From Coemansia sp. RSA 922 (taxonomy: Eukaryota > Kickxellomycota > Kickxellomycetes > Kickxellales > Kickxellaceae), in NCBI GenBank assembly GCA_027577415.1, contig JANBQS010000059.1, positions 1 through 43,038 of the forward strand: a stretch of 43,038 bases of DNA. Reading direction: 5' to 3'. Positions 8,390 through 17,498 of this stretch are shown here, piece by piece. The translations under genes were made by a program, and so were the position numbers. The notes beneath the pieces are model-generated. The model saw only the letters and a program-made list of their open reading frames with translations. It was not told where the DNA came from and ran no database searches. Positions within the stretch are counted from its first letter, which is position 1. Every line of letters begins with the position of its first letter.

Positions 8390-8647
8390 ATACTTTCTTT
8401 CTTCATTGTCATGCGAAACTGGAAAAAAAATAAAGAATAACGAATAACGTGATCACTTTTTTCTGCTTCCAATCAAGCACTCTTGTTGACTGGAGAGGTT
8501 GTTTGACTGGAGAAGCGGTGACGATGGTTGCCAACCTAGCTTTTTTTTTTAAGAACAGAGTTCCCCCCTCCCTCTCTTCTCTTCTCTTCTCTTTTATTTC
8601 TACTACCTTTATTTTACTTTAGCCAACACTATTATTTCAAGCTATCA
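8390..8647 (+). promoter_or_regulatory. Promoter of first array gene (A1)
   Basis: Contains AATCAAGCAC (8470-8479), GTTGACTGG (8485-8493) and TTTGACTGG (8502-8510), i.e. two copies of the TTGACTG element that recurs before many array genes, then a TCTTC microsatellite (about 8573-8592). No clear TATA box. Confidence 0.5.
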
Positions 8648-9001
8648 ATGTCTTCATCTGAATCGATTAGTGTTACAATCGAAAGTACTGGTAAAGTTTT
8701 AAGTTTTGACGAATCCATTTACAAAACACATGTCCGAACTGTATTCGAATCAGCATGCAATAATGCAGGTTTACCTATAGATGAATACGAAATAGGTGTG
8801 CACGTTAATGGACAGTTTAAGACATTTGAGCTTGATACCTATCTCGATATGGAGCTTGAGAGATTGGCAGGTTACATTAAAGAGCTGGGTGACGAGGATA
8901 ATACTGAAGAAACTATGAGCTTTATTCGCCATAAAAATCTCATCGTGCGTATGCTTAATGGTATTTTGGGCATCCAAGTTAAAACTGTCGTCGACCAATA
9001 A
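8648..9001 (+). CDS. Array protein A1, family A
   Basis: 117 residues, no recognised family. It opens with a short strand-like segment (SISVTIES), a second strand and then an amphipathic helix (HVRTVFESACNNAG), followed by DEYEIGVHVNGQFKTFELDTYLD. That core aligns with A2 and A3 through VxIE...helix...IGxxV. The C-terminal part (MELERLAGYIKELGDED...) is longer and more acidic than in its relatives. No signal peptide or membrane helix, so probably cytosolic or nuclear. It is the first of a run of plus-strand genes of the same size class after the GC-rich acyltransferase, and the shift to AT-rich codons is abrupt. Confidence 0.75.
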   Translation: MSSSESISVTIESTGKVLSFDESIYKTHVRTVFESACNNAGLPIDEYEIGVHVNGQFKTFELDTYLDMELERLAGYIKELGDEDNTEETMSFIRHKNLIVRMLNGILGIQVKTVVDQ

Positions 9002-9297
9002 ATAAATGTTGCTAGGATATAGTCAATTAGATTCTTTAATATATTTTTTTTTGCTGAATTGTCACACTTTTTTTTTCCAACGTGAGGTAAAAAAAATCAC
9101 GGCTTGTTTGAAAAGGTGCTTGACTGCTGTGCTCCAGTCAACGGCCACCCTTGGTTTGGAGACATCATGTGACTTGGCAAAGGAGAAAATAAAAAGAAGA
9201 AAAAAAGTGACATAGCCCGTTCACATTTTTCCGCTTATTCAACTCGCATATCTCATCAATATATATTTTTTTATATTTATTCATTTTCCGGTCTACT
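9002..9297 (+). promoter_or_regulatory. Intergenic/promoter of A2
   Basis: Carries CTTGACTGC (9119-9127) and CCAGTCAACGG (9134-9144), and an AT-rich ATATATATTTTTTTATAT run (about 9258-9275) close to the start codon. Confidence 0.5.
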
Positions 9298-9591
9298 ATG
9301 TGTTCAACATCCTATACTGTCCGTGTCACCATTGAGCATAACGAAGAGGTCAAGGACATGCCAGTTGCTTCACCACATGTGACCAAAGTAGCGAGCGTGA
9401 AAGAGGACGTGTGCGCATTATACGGAATAGATAAATCGATATGTAAGATTGGCATGTTTATAGGTAATTGCTATTATCCCTGCGACGAAGACCACTCTGT
9501 GGATTTCGAGCAAAACCAATTATTGAATTACTGGAATGCCGACAAATGGGGAGTGTTTCGCCTAGTCTTGCATATTAGCCCAATAGAATAG
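9298..9591 (+). CDS. Array protein A2, family A
   Basis: 97 residues, family unknown. Features shared with A3: an N-terminal strand (YTVRVTIEH), a helix starting at VTKVASVKEDVCALYG, then IGMFIGNCYYPCDEDHSVD, where the YPCxED signature is identical in A3 (FYPCSEDAIAD). It has four Cys residues in the middle but no zinc-finger spacing. No signal peptide. The ATG at 9298 is the first in frame and sits directly after an AT-rich leader. Confidence 0.75.
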   Translation: MCSTSYTVRVTIEHNEEVKDMPVASPHVTKVASVKEDVCALYGIDKSICKIGMFIGNCYYPCDEDHSVDFEQNQLLNYWNADKWGVFRLVLHISPIE

Positions 9592-10067
9592 ATCTGTGGT
9601 TTATTTTTATTAATAGAATTTATAATACAACTTGTCGATTAGAGAATAAGGAGGAAAAGCAGTGACGGTACAACTTGTCAAAAAAAATAATCCAAGTGCA
9701 GGGAGGGAAGATGATGTCGCTTGGCTTGATTGCTGATGCACTTGTGACAACAGGCACACAGGGAGGTATCACACGCTCAGTGCAAATGCTTTTCTTACAC
9801 CTTGTGCCCCCCATTTTTCATTGTTTGGCACATGTCTATGACTTGCGCCAAACAATTCTTACAAAATCCACATGCTTATGTTGACTGAAAAAAGGAACGG
9901 ATGGATAGGCATGCATTGTTTCTCCCACCCATTGCCTGGCTATAAAAATAGGGGGACAACTGCCCCACCCTCCTTTTTTTCTCTCCTCGTCTTTTTTTCT
10001 CCCATTGCTATTTATTTTTTCTCTACCACACTCCATAGTATTACTTTTTTTCCATCTCCAAACAGTT
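9592..10067 (+). promoter_or_regulatory. Promoter region of A3
   Basis: Shows GTTGACTGA (9880-9888), then TATAAAAATA (9941-9950) about 120 bp before the A3 ATG, followed by a C/T-rich leader. ORFs here are short, low in complexity and not credible. Confidence 0.55.
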
Positions 10068-10376
10068 ATGATAGTAGAGCAACCTGTAATTCATGTTCGG
10101 GTAGAAGGATTCAAGGGATTTATTAATATGAAGGATCTAGATATTAAAGTCGTATTTTTAGAGACAATTAAGAAAGATGCCTGTAAAGTAGTATCCAGGA
10201 AATCTGCTGACCATGATATTGGGGTAATAGTAGATGATGTATTTTATCCTTGCTCTGAAGATGCCATTGCAGATGGTGTGCGCAGAGTGGTAGCTGATTT
10301 ACCAGGACAAAATGACGTCCTTGCCAAGGAAATATTTGTGTTTGACATACGTCGCAAATCCACACCAAGTGCTTAA
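10068..10376 (+). CDS. Array protein A3, family A
   Basis: 102 residues from the ATG at 10068, chosen because the upstream in-frame extension is a T-rich leader and because it puts PVIHVRVEG at the same place as the first strand of A2. It keeps the family A pattern: strand, strand (FINMKDLDIKVV), helix (FLETIKKDACKVV), then DIGVIVDDVFYPCSEDA with the YPCxED signature, and a final strand (KEIFVFDIRRKS). No membrane or secretion signal; function unknown. Confidence 0.75.
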   Translation: MIVEQPVIHVRVEGFKGFINMKDLDIKVVFLETIKKDACKVVSRKSADHDIGVIVDDVFYPCSEDAIADGVRRVVADLPGQNDVLAKEIFVFDIRRKSTPSA

Positions 10377-11248
10377 GGAACTATACAAGTATCTGTTATA
10401 GGAGTCGTTTCCTTGTTGCTAGTCTCAATTCGTAAAAAAATAAATTGATTTCAAATTTGCACCTCTTGCATATACATTGTTTGCATTTACTTATTTTAAT
10501 AGTCATCCAACCTACTGTGAAACTTTCTAATTCGCATTGGCATGTATGTTGTAGAACAGAGCAAAAAAACAGATCAATGGCGCCAAGTATACGTGTTTAG
10601 TATAGCCTATGAACGGGCTTACGCTTGGCTGCTGCACATACCTTTATTGTTGCCTTTCTCCTCAGCCACAATCATGTGGCACCAAAAGTGCTGACATATT
10701 CTTGCCTTGATACTGTGCTTGTTTAAAAGTGCAGAAACATGATACTAATTTGAGTTAAACATAAAGTGGAGACAAGAAGCAAGGTCGCCAGCATTTTCTG
10801 CTCACTTCTGAACCCCTTGTAAATGTGCTTTCCTTTCTCCTTTTAGAGGGATGCTCTTTGTTTCTTTCACCACGCTCTGCTTTGAATGTTTCCTTTGACA
10901 GGCAGCTTGCAAGACATGAAAATAAATTGGTTGGATGCACCTATGACGTCATTGGCTTCTTTGAAATTTTCTTTACAGCCTTTTTTAGCTGCCTTTTTTT
11001 TCCTTTTTGCACTTTCCTTTGTTTGGTGGGGGGTGCAATTATTTTCTTGGAGAAGCACTATAGTGCTTGACTGCATGCTTGGTGCTCAATTCCTTGCTCA
11101 TTTTTTTGCTTGCCATCTCGTCTCTTACTGTTCAGCACATATAAAAGGAGCACTAGTTGCCCAGGCCCTTTTTTCTTTTCTCTCCATTATTTTACACCAT
11201 CACATATTCTGGCTCTTTCTTTTTGTCCAATTTACCACAATACCAAGG
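10377..11248 (+). promoter_or_regulatory. B1 upstream region with family B repeat and TATA box
   Basis: 872 bp. The first part (10377-10760) holds nothing recognised. 10764-10985 is a copy of the family B upstream repeat. Then come GCTTGACTGCATGCTTGG (11065-11082) and TTCAGCACATATAAAAGGAG (11131-11150) with the TATA box at 11140-11146, 103 bp before the B1 ATG. The TATA block is nearly identical to the one of B7 on the other strand at 41.52 kb. Confidence 0.65.
10764..10985 (+). repeat. Family B upstream repeat, copy 1
   Basis: About 220 bp, similar to copies upstream of B2 to B7. Landmarks in order on this strand: GTGGAGACAAGAAGCAAGG, a CTGAACCCCTTG block, TTTAGAGGGATGCTCTTTG, TTGACAGGCAGCTTGCAAG. 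Always in the same orientation relative to the downstream B gene. Confidence 0.75.
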
Positions 11249-11653
11249 ATGGGAGAAATTAAAGTTGCCGTACCTCAGGAAAATGCTATCTCATATTATT
11301 CTGCCAAATATCACACTCACCCAACTTGTCATGGAGAGTATTTTTGCATGGCTATTCACGAATACAGCAAATCTAATTTGACAGAAGAAATACAATATCA
11401 GTATAACAAGAGTATGTCCAATGGTAAAGGACCTATCAGGGACGATACTTTAATGGATTTGCAAGAACAATACTCTGTTTATATTTTATATTCTGAGGAC
11501 TTTATCAGCAGCTCCTATGTGAAGGTCGAGCTAACAGATACTGCTCTACTGGATGATGACAATCTGGTATGCGTCATTGTGGGCCTGAAAACTATTGATG
11601 AACGTATTGAAACCCATTGTCAGAATATACTTCAGCATGCCAATCCACAATGA
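11249..11653 (+). CDS. Array protein B1, family B
   Basis: 134 residues from the ATG at 11249. Family B signatures: an early HGEYFCMAIHEY (a helix in other members), SNGKGPIRDD, LQEQYSVYILY, and VCVIVGLK before a C-terminal helix. These recur in B2-B8 as [CH]GE.[FY]C.A...Y, [SG]NGK, YSVY.[LV] and V.VGLK. No signal peptide, no membrane helix, no catalytic motif. The longer upstream reading frame runs through the TATA box and is not coding. Function unknown. Confidence 0.8.
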   Translation: MGEIKVAVPQENAISYYSAKYHTHPTCHGEYFCMAIHEYSKSNLTEEIQYQYNKSMSNGKGPIRDDTLMDLQEQYSVYILYSEDFISSSYVKVELTDTALLDDDNLVCVIVGLKTIDERIETHCQNILQHANPQ

Positions 11654-12593
11654 GATAATATAAATTTAGAGTAAGGTTTGACTATTCATACTTCTAACAC
11701 TGGCGCCAGAGGGGTAGTGAGCAATCCAGTGAATCTCTGCACTCGCATATTGATTTTTTTGATAACATAGGTTAGCTGGACGCTAACAAGCAGTGGGTGC
11801 CCACCCACCAATCCTGCAAGCGGTCAGAGCTATGGTCAAGTTTAGCAAAGGGTAAGGAAAGAGGGGCGGTGCCCTGTTTTATTTATAATTCTTATTAACC
11901 TAAATGGATTTACTGGCCTGAAAATGGCATAACCCACTGCTCATTAGCGTCTAGCCAACTCATCAAAACTCAATAGCTAATGTTGTACTGAATCATTCCT
12001 CTCCAGCAAAATCTTGAAAAAAGCCTGGCCTCTTGCTGGAAGCTAATGTGTTTCTAGAAGCATGGAGATATAACTGCTACATTGCATGAATATGCAATGG
12101 GCATGGAGTAAAGGTAAGAAGCAAGAAGTCTCACTTTTTTGTGTACTCTCAGACCCTCTGGTGAGTGTGCTCTCCACCTCTTTTTGGAAGGGGCATAGTG
12201 TTTTTCTTCTTGCTTTTTTGGGGGGTTCTCTCTTGTCCTTTTCCTTTGTCGCATACATTTAAAGCCTTGGAAAAGGAATAATTGGATACACTTTTCCGCC
12301 TTCTGGTTTCTTTGAATTTTCTTTGCATTCAGCTTTGGCCACATCCATTTGTAAGCACTCTTTTTCCGAACATGGGATAGAAACAGCTGTTATTTTAGCT
12401 TGAGAAGCACTATTTTACTAGACAGTATGCTTGGCGCACTATTTTTATTGTTCTTTACTGGTGTCTTTTTGTATCTGGCTGCCCAACACAAATAAAAGCA
12501 GTGCTCGCAAGCCTGGTTTCCTTCCTTTCCTTTCCTCACATCATTACTTGTTCTGTTCATTTTGTTTGATTTTCTTCAATACCAGCTTTAAAC
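11654..12593 (+). promoter_or_regulatory. B2 upstream region
   Basis: 940 bp with no credible gene. 11690-11900 is locally GC-richer and unlike its surroundings. 12104-12335 is copy 2 of the family B repeat. ACAGTATGCTTGGCGC (12422-12437) corresponds to the TGCATGCTTGG element of B1, and GGCTGCCCAACACAAATAAAAG (about 12477-12498) is the core promoter, with AATAAAAG 96 bp before the B2 ATG. Confidence 0.6.
12104..12335 (+). repeat. Family B upstream repeat, copy 2
   Basis: Same order of blocks as copy 1 (GTAAGAAGCAAGAAG, CAGACCCTCTGGTGAG, GAAGGGGCATAGTG, then TTTCTTTGAATTTTCTTTGC at the end). Confidence 0.7.
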
Positions 12594-13025
12594 ATGACCG
12601 TTGTTGCATTCTACGCACTTGGTGAGTACCAGTTTACAACCACAACTCTAGACATCAAGGAAGGGTCAAAGGGGCGTGCAGTGTATAAAGGGGTAGAATT
12701 ATACCGAGAGAAGGTATGTAGTATACACGAAGTTCTTGAGTACTCCGCAAGCACCCACTATAATGCCGATGCTGTTATGATTAATAGTGCAGAGAGTGTC
12801 GTAAACAGCTACTCTGTATATTTTGTTTATGAGAATACTGTTGATGGTAAATACTGTCACCAAATCGAGCCAGCTGACTCTAATGTAGGACACGAGTCCA
12901 TTTTTGTTTTGGTTGGCCTGAAAATATACGGGGTTGATGAGCATGTTAGTGAACTTGGGGAGGGGCTACGTGAGCAACTCATTAATGCTTATGCAAAATG
13001 GGAACAAGGAAATTGTATCAGCTGA
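12594..13025 (+). CDS. Array protein B2, family B
   Basis: 143 residues. Family B layout: N-terminal strands, a helix region (GVELYREKV...), then NSYSVYFVYEN and ESIFVLVGLK, followed by a C-terminal helix (VSELGEGLREQLINAYAKW). The C-terminal half is clearly homologous to B1 and B5; the N-terminal half is divergent and lacks the SNGK segment, having INSAESVV at that place. ATG at 12594 follows a short leader after the TATA-like box. Function unknown. Confidence 0.78.
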   Translation: MTVVAFYALGEYQFTTTTLDIKEGSKGRAVYKGVELYREKVCSIHEVLEYSASTHYNADAVMINSAESVVNSYSVYFVYENTVDGKYCHQIEPADSNVGHESIFVLVGLKIYGVDEHVSELGEGLREQLINAYAKWEQGNCIS

Positions 13026-13725
13026 TAGAAATTCGGGGTTCAAGTTGCAAATTATGTAAGGAGCTGTAAGAAACATATTAAAGAACCTGGTAACTTGAAC
13101 ACGCAATGACTAGTGCTGTGTTACATAGTAGTCCTTTTCAACTATGGAGTTTTAAGCAGCTTAGCTTTAGTTCTTTTTTTCAATATATTATAACAAAACC
13201 CATCACATACACCCCATGTAGTCAATAGGGGTTAGCCATAAAGTATGCCTAGGAGCTGAGAGTCAACATTATGACTGGGGAATGAGGAAGGAAAAGAGGC
13301 AGACCCATTTGAGGGCGGGGCTATGGCTATTGACAGGTATTTCTTTGTCCACCAGTCCGCCAACACTTTGGGATGGTCACCCTCACCCTACACTGGGTTG
13401 CATTGCCGATATTTCATAATGTGCCCAATTTGGTGTGTTATTGAATTCAACTGCTCCTCTGAGCTGTGGAATGCAGACACCATGGCTCATATCTTTTGCT
13501 CAATGGTGATAAACTTGCAAAAGAAAGTTGGTAAAAAAAAAGAAAAGGGAGCTGGCAACCAAAGCCTTTTGCTTCTTTAAGACTGCAATTTCAAAGAAAA
13601 CAAGAACAAAGAAAAAAAGCAGCTGACAAAGAAAACGGCAACCACTGTCTCTCATATTCTTGCACCACTACTTTTCTGTTCACTCGCTCATAATATTTTT
13701 GCACTTATACTACTTGTATCCTAAA
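13026..13725 (+). other. Intergenic region before the family C block
   Basis: 700 bp without a supported gene. An ORF at 13323-13580 is not convincing; its WNADTMAHIFCSM stretch faintly recalls the zinc-binding tail of LINE reverse transcriptases. Near the end is GCAGCTGACAAAG, similar to GTCAGCTGA upstream of C7 and C8. No clear TATA box. Confidence 0.4.
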
Positions 13726-14070
13726 ATGAACATGGTCGCCATCTACGTCTACACACATGTAGCTTCAGAGAAAGTAAAAATTGGAGAGTTCAACCCCCAA
13801 ACAACGACAATGGGCATGTTAAAGAACACTATTGCTAAAAACATGGTTTGGCGGCGTGAGTGGTTCAGACTAAGTTATTTTGATGACGACAAAATGTACT
13901 ACTATCCTGCTGAAGCCTTTCTCTCGCACATCAAAGTAAGCCCAAGCACTTCACTTTTGGGCAAGAACACGGCGCCAAGTGAGATGGAGTTTGCCGTGAC
14001 CTTGGAAAGCCTCAGCTTGCTGGCTGGCTGGAAGAACGCTATGCTTCGTCCTATGCAACGTCACCTGTGA
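13726..14070 (+). CDS. Array protein C1, family C
   Basis: 114 residues from the ATG at 13726; the in-frame sequence upstream has no earlier ATG and reads as leader. Family C plan: strand (MVAIYVYTHV), second strand (KVKIGEFNP), helix (TMGMLKNTIAKNMVWR), strand (FRLSYFDDDKMYYYP), then a Pro/Ser segment and SEMEFAVTLE as the last strand. The Cys-x-Arg of the family signature ([DEG]C[STN]RxM) is lost here (APSEM), so it is a divergent member. No secretion or membrane signal. Confidence 0.75.
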   Translation: MNMVAIYVYTHVASEKVKIGEFNPQTTTMGMLKNTIAKNMVWRREWFRLSYFDDDKMYYYPAEAFLSHIKVSPSTSLLGKNTAPSEMEFAVTLESLSLLAGWKNAMLRPMQRHL

Positions 14071-14344
14071 CATGAATAGAATGAATTAGTGCATATCACT
14101 GTTCTGCTATTGCTATTATTCTCACATTTTTGGAAAGCGGAAGCATGTGAAATGCCGCCACCATAGATTTCCACTGACTGGAGCTACTTCCTGTGAGCTG
14201 CTTGCAAAGAAAATCAAACTGACTGGAAGTAAAAAGAGGTACATTGACGTCGTTTTTTTATAGTAATAACTGTAGAGAAAGTGTGCCAACTGAACACATT
14301 CCCACTATTATTATTGTTTTGAAGGTATTTTTTATTAATGGAGT
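14071..14344 (+). promoter_or_regulatory. Upstream region of truncated C2
   Basis: Shares GGAAGCATGTGA, GAGCTGC and AAAATCAA-CTGACTGG blocks with the C3 promoter (14.63-14.72 kb), so the promoter of C2 is still recognisable although the gene has lost its N-terminal half. Confidence 0.55.
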
Positions 14345-14536
14345 ATGGACTATTTCTTATTTTGCTACATGTTTAATGGTGAACCTATCTTTACAAACTT
14401 GGATAATAAGGATCTCATAACACTATACATTAGAGCAGTTTGGGGTACAACTTTGGTAGCTAATAATTGCCCAGAGAAAATGTACTTTATGGTCGCTATT
14501 GGTAATCCAGACAAGCTAGAGGCGTTGCAGGAGTAA
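14345..14536 (+). pseudogene. C2: family C remnant lacking the N-terminal half
   Basis: A 63-residue ORF that aligns with the second half of C3: FCYMFNGEPIFTNLDNKD with the third-strand region FTICVMGDEEKLYVYDSN, and NNCPEKMYFMVAI with DDCSRKMEIIVAI. The first strands and the helix are missing. The promoter side is conserved with C3, so an internal deletion at the 5' end is the simplest explanation. It may be transcribed, but the domain is incomplete. Confidence 0.65.
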
Positions 14537-14895
14537 TATTTTTACATATGCGTATTAAGAAAAGCCTATAAATTTGCTTATACTTGTTTACAATCATATC
14601 GAAAGGGCATCCTCGTGTTGGTGAGTAGTGGAAGCATGTGACTTGTAGCTCCCTGTCAACTGACACTGAATGGGGCTGTATCCCATGTGCTGCCTGTAGC
14701 GAAAATCAACCTGACTGGGTGAAGACAAAAGAGGCCTTAGACAACATCTGCTATGATTTTGGTAGTATAAAAGGAGTTTGAGAGAAAGCTAGGACATGAG
14801 CTCTCTATTCACTTTTTTTTCTTCTATTATCCTCAATTGTAAAAACCACCTAGATTTTCACTACACTTCAAAGCAACCTCCTCTACAGTACAATA
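14537..14895 (+). promoter_or_regulatory. C3 promoter
   Basis: GGAAGCATGTGA, GTCAACTGAC (14655-14664), CCTGACTGG (about 14710-14718), and TATAAAAG (14766-14773), 123 bp before the C3 ATG. Confidence 0.65.
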
Positions 14896-15210
14896 ATGAG
14901 CTTGGTCACAGTGCATATTAGAACACCTCCTTTTCCAGAGAAGAAGGAGATTGGCCAGTTTGACATGGTACATACAACATGGTTGGATCTTAAGCTAGCA
15001 ATAGCTGAGAAGATGGAATGGACAGTACCAGCATTTACAATATGTGTCATGGGTGATGAAGAAAAGCTGTACGTTTATGACTCAAACTTTATGATCTCTG
15101 GTGTAAGAGGTGCTCCGCCAGTCGACCCTACATTGAGCGCAGATGATTGTTCCAGAAAAATGGAGATAATCGTTGCAATCGACCACCTTCCGTTAATCCA
15201 TAGGCTGTAG
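14896..15210 (+). CDS. Array protein C3, family C
   Basis: 104 residues and the clearest example of family C. Order: strand VTVHIRTPPFP, strand KKEIGQFDMV, helix TWLDLKLAIAEKMEW, strand FTICVMGDEEKLYVYD, a proline-containing loop GAPPVDPTL, signature DDCSRKMEIIVAI, short hydrophobic tail. The strand-strand-helix-strand-strand arrangement is that of small beta-grasp (ubiquitin-like) domains; this is inferred from pattern only. It is about 60% similar by eye to C4, its neighbour, implying a recent tandem duplication. Function unknown. Confidence 0.82.
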   Translation: MSLVTVHIRTPPFPEKKEIGQFDMVHTTWLDLKLAIAEKMEWTVPAFTICVMGDEEKLYVYDSNFMISGVRGAPPVDPTLSADDCSRKMEIIVAIDHLPLIHRL

Positions 15211-15736
15211 GCTGCTTAACACCAAGTGTACAGGGAACTGGAAAGGCAGCTTTCCTCCTTAGTTAGTTCTGTTAGCTATTTGAGCTACCCACTTATAGAA
15301 GCTTGTACTTTATACTCTTTTGGATTAGTGTGCTTGTGCGTGGGCGCTGTTTGAAATTTTAGTATCACAATATATACCTATAGGTTTCCATTTGATTGAT
15401 TGGGATATGGCAAGGGGGAAGAATACTGCGTGTTATTTAATGCAATCAGCATTGAATCACCATGTCTTCATGGTGGAGGTCATGCCTTGATTTATTACAT
15501 AGGATAATGACTGTTGCTGGGTCTCGTGAGCTAGCATGTTCCTTGGGATTGACTGGGCATGGAGACATGTGATTTGAAATAAAACACCAGTTTATAGCAA
15601 AATAAAACCTCAGTGAATCAGCGACAAAGAGAAAAAAGTGTACACACACTCGCTTTGCTCTTTAACCTATTTTCTGTCCCTATTTACACCTCTAAGCACA
15701 TTTATATAGCAAAGCTATTCCATATTGCCAACACCA
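15211..15736 (+). promoter_or_regulatory. C4 upstream region
   Basis: 526 bp; includes ATTGACTGG (15548-15556) and TTTATATAGC (about 15700-15709) shortly before the C4 start. No gene seen. Confidence 0.5.
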
Positions 15737-16048
15737 ATGAGCAAAGTTACTGTTTATATTCGTACTCTTCCGTTTCCTGAAAAGATTGTGATAGGGCAAT
15801 TTGACATGTTGACAACAACTTGGTCACAGCTACATACAGCAATTGCAGAGAAAATGAATTGGACTGAAGTTGCATTTACTATATATGTTACAGAGAATGA
15901 ACGCTTTTATAAGTTTGAACCTGATGTTTTGCTTGCTCAGGTTAGAACAGCTCCGCCAGTAGACAATACATTGCCATTTGGTGGCTGCACTAGATTAATG
16001 GAGATAATTGTCAATGTCAACTACCTCTCAATACTTTTTAAAGAATAA
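15737..16048 (+). CDS. Array protein C4, family C
   Basis: 103 residues from the ATG at 15737 (MSKVTVYIR), which lines up with the start of C3. Same order as C3: strand, strand (IVIGQFDML), helix (TWSQLHTAIAEKMNW), strand (FTIYVTENERFYKF), TAPPVDNTL loop and GGCTRLMEIIVNV signature. Closest relative C3, then the pseudogene C5 downstream. No targeting signals. Confidence 0.82.
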   Translation: MSKVTVYIRTLPFPEKIVIGQFDMLTTTWSQLHTAIAEKMNWTEVAFTIYVTENERFYKFEPDVLLAQVRTAPPVDNTLPFGGCTRLMEIIVNVNYLSILFKE

Positions 16049-16450
16049 GGCAATAGGTAGGGTTGGTGAAACGTTTAGCCAAGTAGAACAACAATGGTGC
16101 TAGGGGGCCATGGGCGTAGGCAAATGGCGAATCCTTTTTGTATTTTTTTCCTAATTGCAACCCCCAAACTAGTCGTGAAAGAATAATGTCAAAGCAGTTG
16201 GTTGGCAGTCATTGTCTGGTTGATTGCAAGAACATTTGGCCAGGAAACAGGAGAGACAGCAGTGACTGTGACAGAAAAATAGGGGAGAGGTTCTTGTGGA
16301 AAGAGAATGCCAGCTACCTTTTGAGTGCAAGAGACTCCCCTCAGAAATCTGCAGATACCAGCACTTCTCTCTCTTTTCCTTTTTATTTTTTTCCTGGCCA
16401 ATCAATACAAGTACTTGCCTATATAGCTATGAATTACTCATATTTTTGTA
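16049..16450 (+). promoter_or_regulatory. Region upstream of pseudogene C5
   Basis: 402 bp; ORFs here are spurious. Just before the pseudogene is CCTATATAGCTATGAATTAC (16419-16438), resembling the TATATAGCAAAGCTATTC segment before C4, so this is a leftover promoter. Confidence 0.5.
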
Positions 16451-16738
16451 GTCATTAACATAAGACCTTGTGTTGAACACCTAGTCATAGGTCAGTTTGA
16501 GTTTACAACAATGTGGTCAGAACTCAAGCCGGCAATAGCAAGGGAAATAATGTGAAACGAAAAGGCGTTGACTATGGTCTACAGGCACGCCGATAACCCT
16601 AGCTTGGCATCAGTCAATTTTCCACTGTCACAACTAGGATGTGATACAGAGCTCGATTACAGGCTAGCTACAGAAGAGTGTAAGAGAATGCTGGCAGTTA
16701 CTATTCGTGTAGATTCCAATGAATCGCTTGCTTTATAA
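16451..16738 (+). pseudogene. C5: inactivated family C gene
   Basis: One frame retains the family order: VIGQFEFTTMWSELKPAIAREIM, a TGA at 16553-16555, then NEKALTMVYRHADNPSL and finally EECKRMLAVTIRVD, ending in TAA at 16736-16738. The segments align with IGQFDMLTTTWSQLHTAIAEKMNW and the GGCTRLMEIIVNV signature of C4. The only nearby ATG (16429) is out of frame by one, so there is both a lost or shifted start and an in-frame nonsense codon. No intron boundary of credible size removes the TGA. Confidence 0.8.
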
Positions 16739-17078
16739 GTATAGATGGTGGTGCGTTTATCAAATGTAGTTATTAGAATGAGGGGTTATTTTTCGTATTC
16801 ACAGCAAGAAGTAAAACAAGACATGTTAGAGAGGCACTACCTGCTATTTCACAATCACCTGATATTCTTCCAGTCAACGGAAAGTACAAAGCGTGACTGA
16901 CAGGGTGTTTCTTTTTGCGTTGACTGTGGACATAGCTTGAATAGAGGCGATAAGGCCTTAAAAGAAGAGCCCTTGCTTTTTCTCTTTCTCATAGTCGCCT
17001 TTTTTCACCTCTATTATTTTTTATTATTCCTAACACTATATACAATACTCCAGTTTAGTAATCAATAGAGTGCCTATT
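16739..17078 (+). promoter_or_regulatory. C6 promoter
   Basis: CCAGTCAACGG (16870-16880), GTTGACTGTGG (16919-16929) and TTAAAAG (16958-16964) as a weak TATA box about 115 bp before the ATG. Confidence 0.55.
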
Positions 17079-17498
17079 ATGTCCAATAAGAATATGATAC
17101 AAGTGTTTATCCATGTAAAACCATGCCCAGACATGGCTGATATGGTTATTGAAGCGTTTGCCATAGGAAAAGAAGTATGTAGTGTTCCTGGCTATAGTAG
17201 AGTATACAATATAGGGAGATTTTGCAAGAAGGCAAAGTGTATAGATGTCAAGCTATGGTTTGGACAAGAATGGCACTGGGATATAAAGGCGTTCAAATTG
17301 TGGCTCAGAATTGGTGCAGAGGCACAGGAGTGTAACAATGAGACTAACATATCTGACCTTGCTCACAATATACCAAGTGACTCTGATTACTTGAAAGAGG
17401 ATTGTACAAGAATGGTTGTGTTTGAAGTTATGATAACAAACGCCATGAAGCTTGATTTGAATAGAGACTACGAAACTGATACTGATTCTGATTACTGA
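17079..17498 (+). CDS. Array protein C6, family C, enlarged
   Basis: 139 residues from the ATG at 17079. Family C hallmarks are IQVFIHVKPCPD at the start and EDCTRMVVFEVMI near the end, but the middle is longer and Trp/Cys-rich (KCIDVKLWFGQEWHWDIKAF, WLRIGAEAQEC), and there is an acidic tail ending in DTDSDY. The helix after the second strand is not obvious. A divergent, perhaps fast-evolving member. No signal peptide or membrane helix. Confidence 0.75.
   Translation: MSNKNMIQVFIHVKPCPDMADMVIEAFAIGKEVCSVPGYSRVYNIGRFCKKAKCIDVKLWFGQEWHWDIKAFKLWLRIGAEAQECNNETNISDLAHNIPSDSDYLKEDCTRMVVFEVMITNAMKLDLNRDYETDTDSDY

Noticed and set aside
10005..10067. N-terminal extension of A3 that would look like a signal peptide
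   Set aside because: It is a T-rich leader without family support and no other A member has it; the ATG at 10068 matches the family start.
10886..11248. Long hydrophobic N-terminal extension of B1 suggesting membrane helices
   Set aside because: The frame runs through the repeat and the TATA box; other B proteins start at the equivalent of 11249.
11690..11900. TAACA followed by CTGGCGCC, resembling an LTR end plus primer-binding site
   Set aside because: No partner LTR or inverted TGTTA start within a plausible distance, and the B1 coding region lies immediately upstream.
13323..13580. 85-codon ORF with a WNADTMAHIFCSM stretch like the zinc-binding tail of a LINE reverse transcriptase
   Set aside because: Single weak motif, no reverse-transcriptase sequence nearby, and the rest of the ORF is low in complexity.
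16527..16590. An intron that would remove the TGA in C5
   Set aside because: The only GT...AG pair around the stop that keeps flanking homology is about 33 nt, too short, and it would remove conserved residues.
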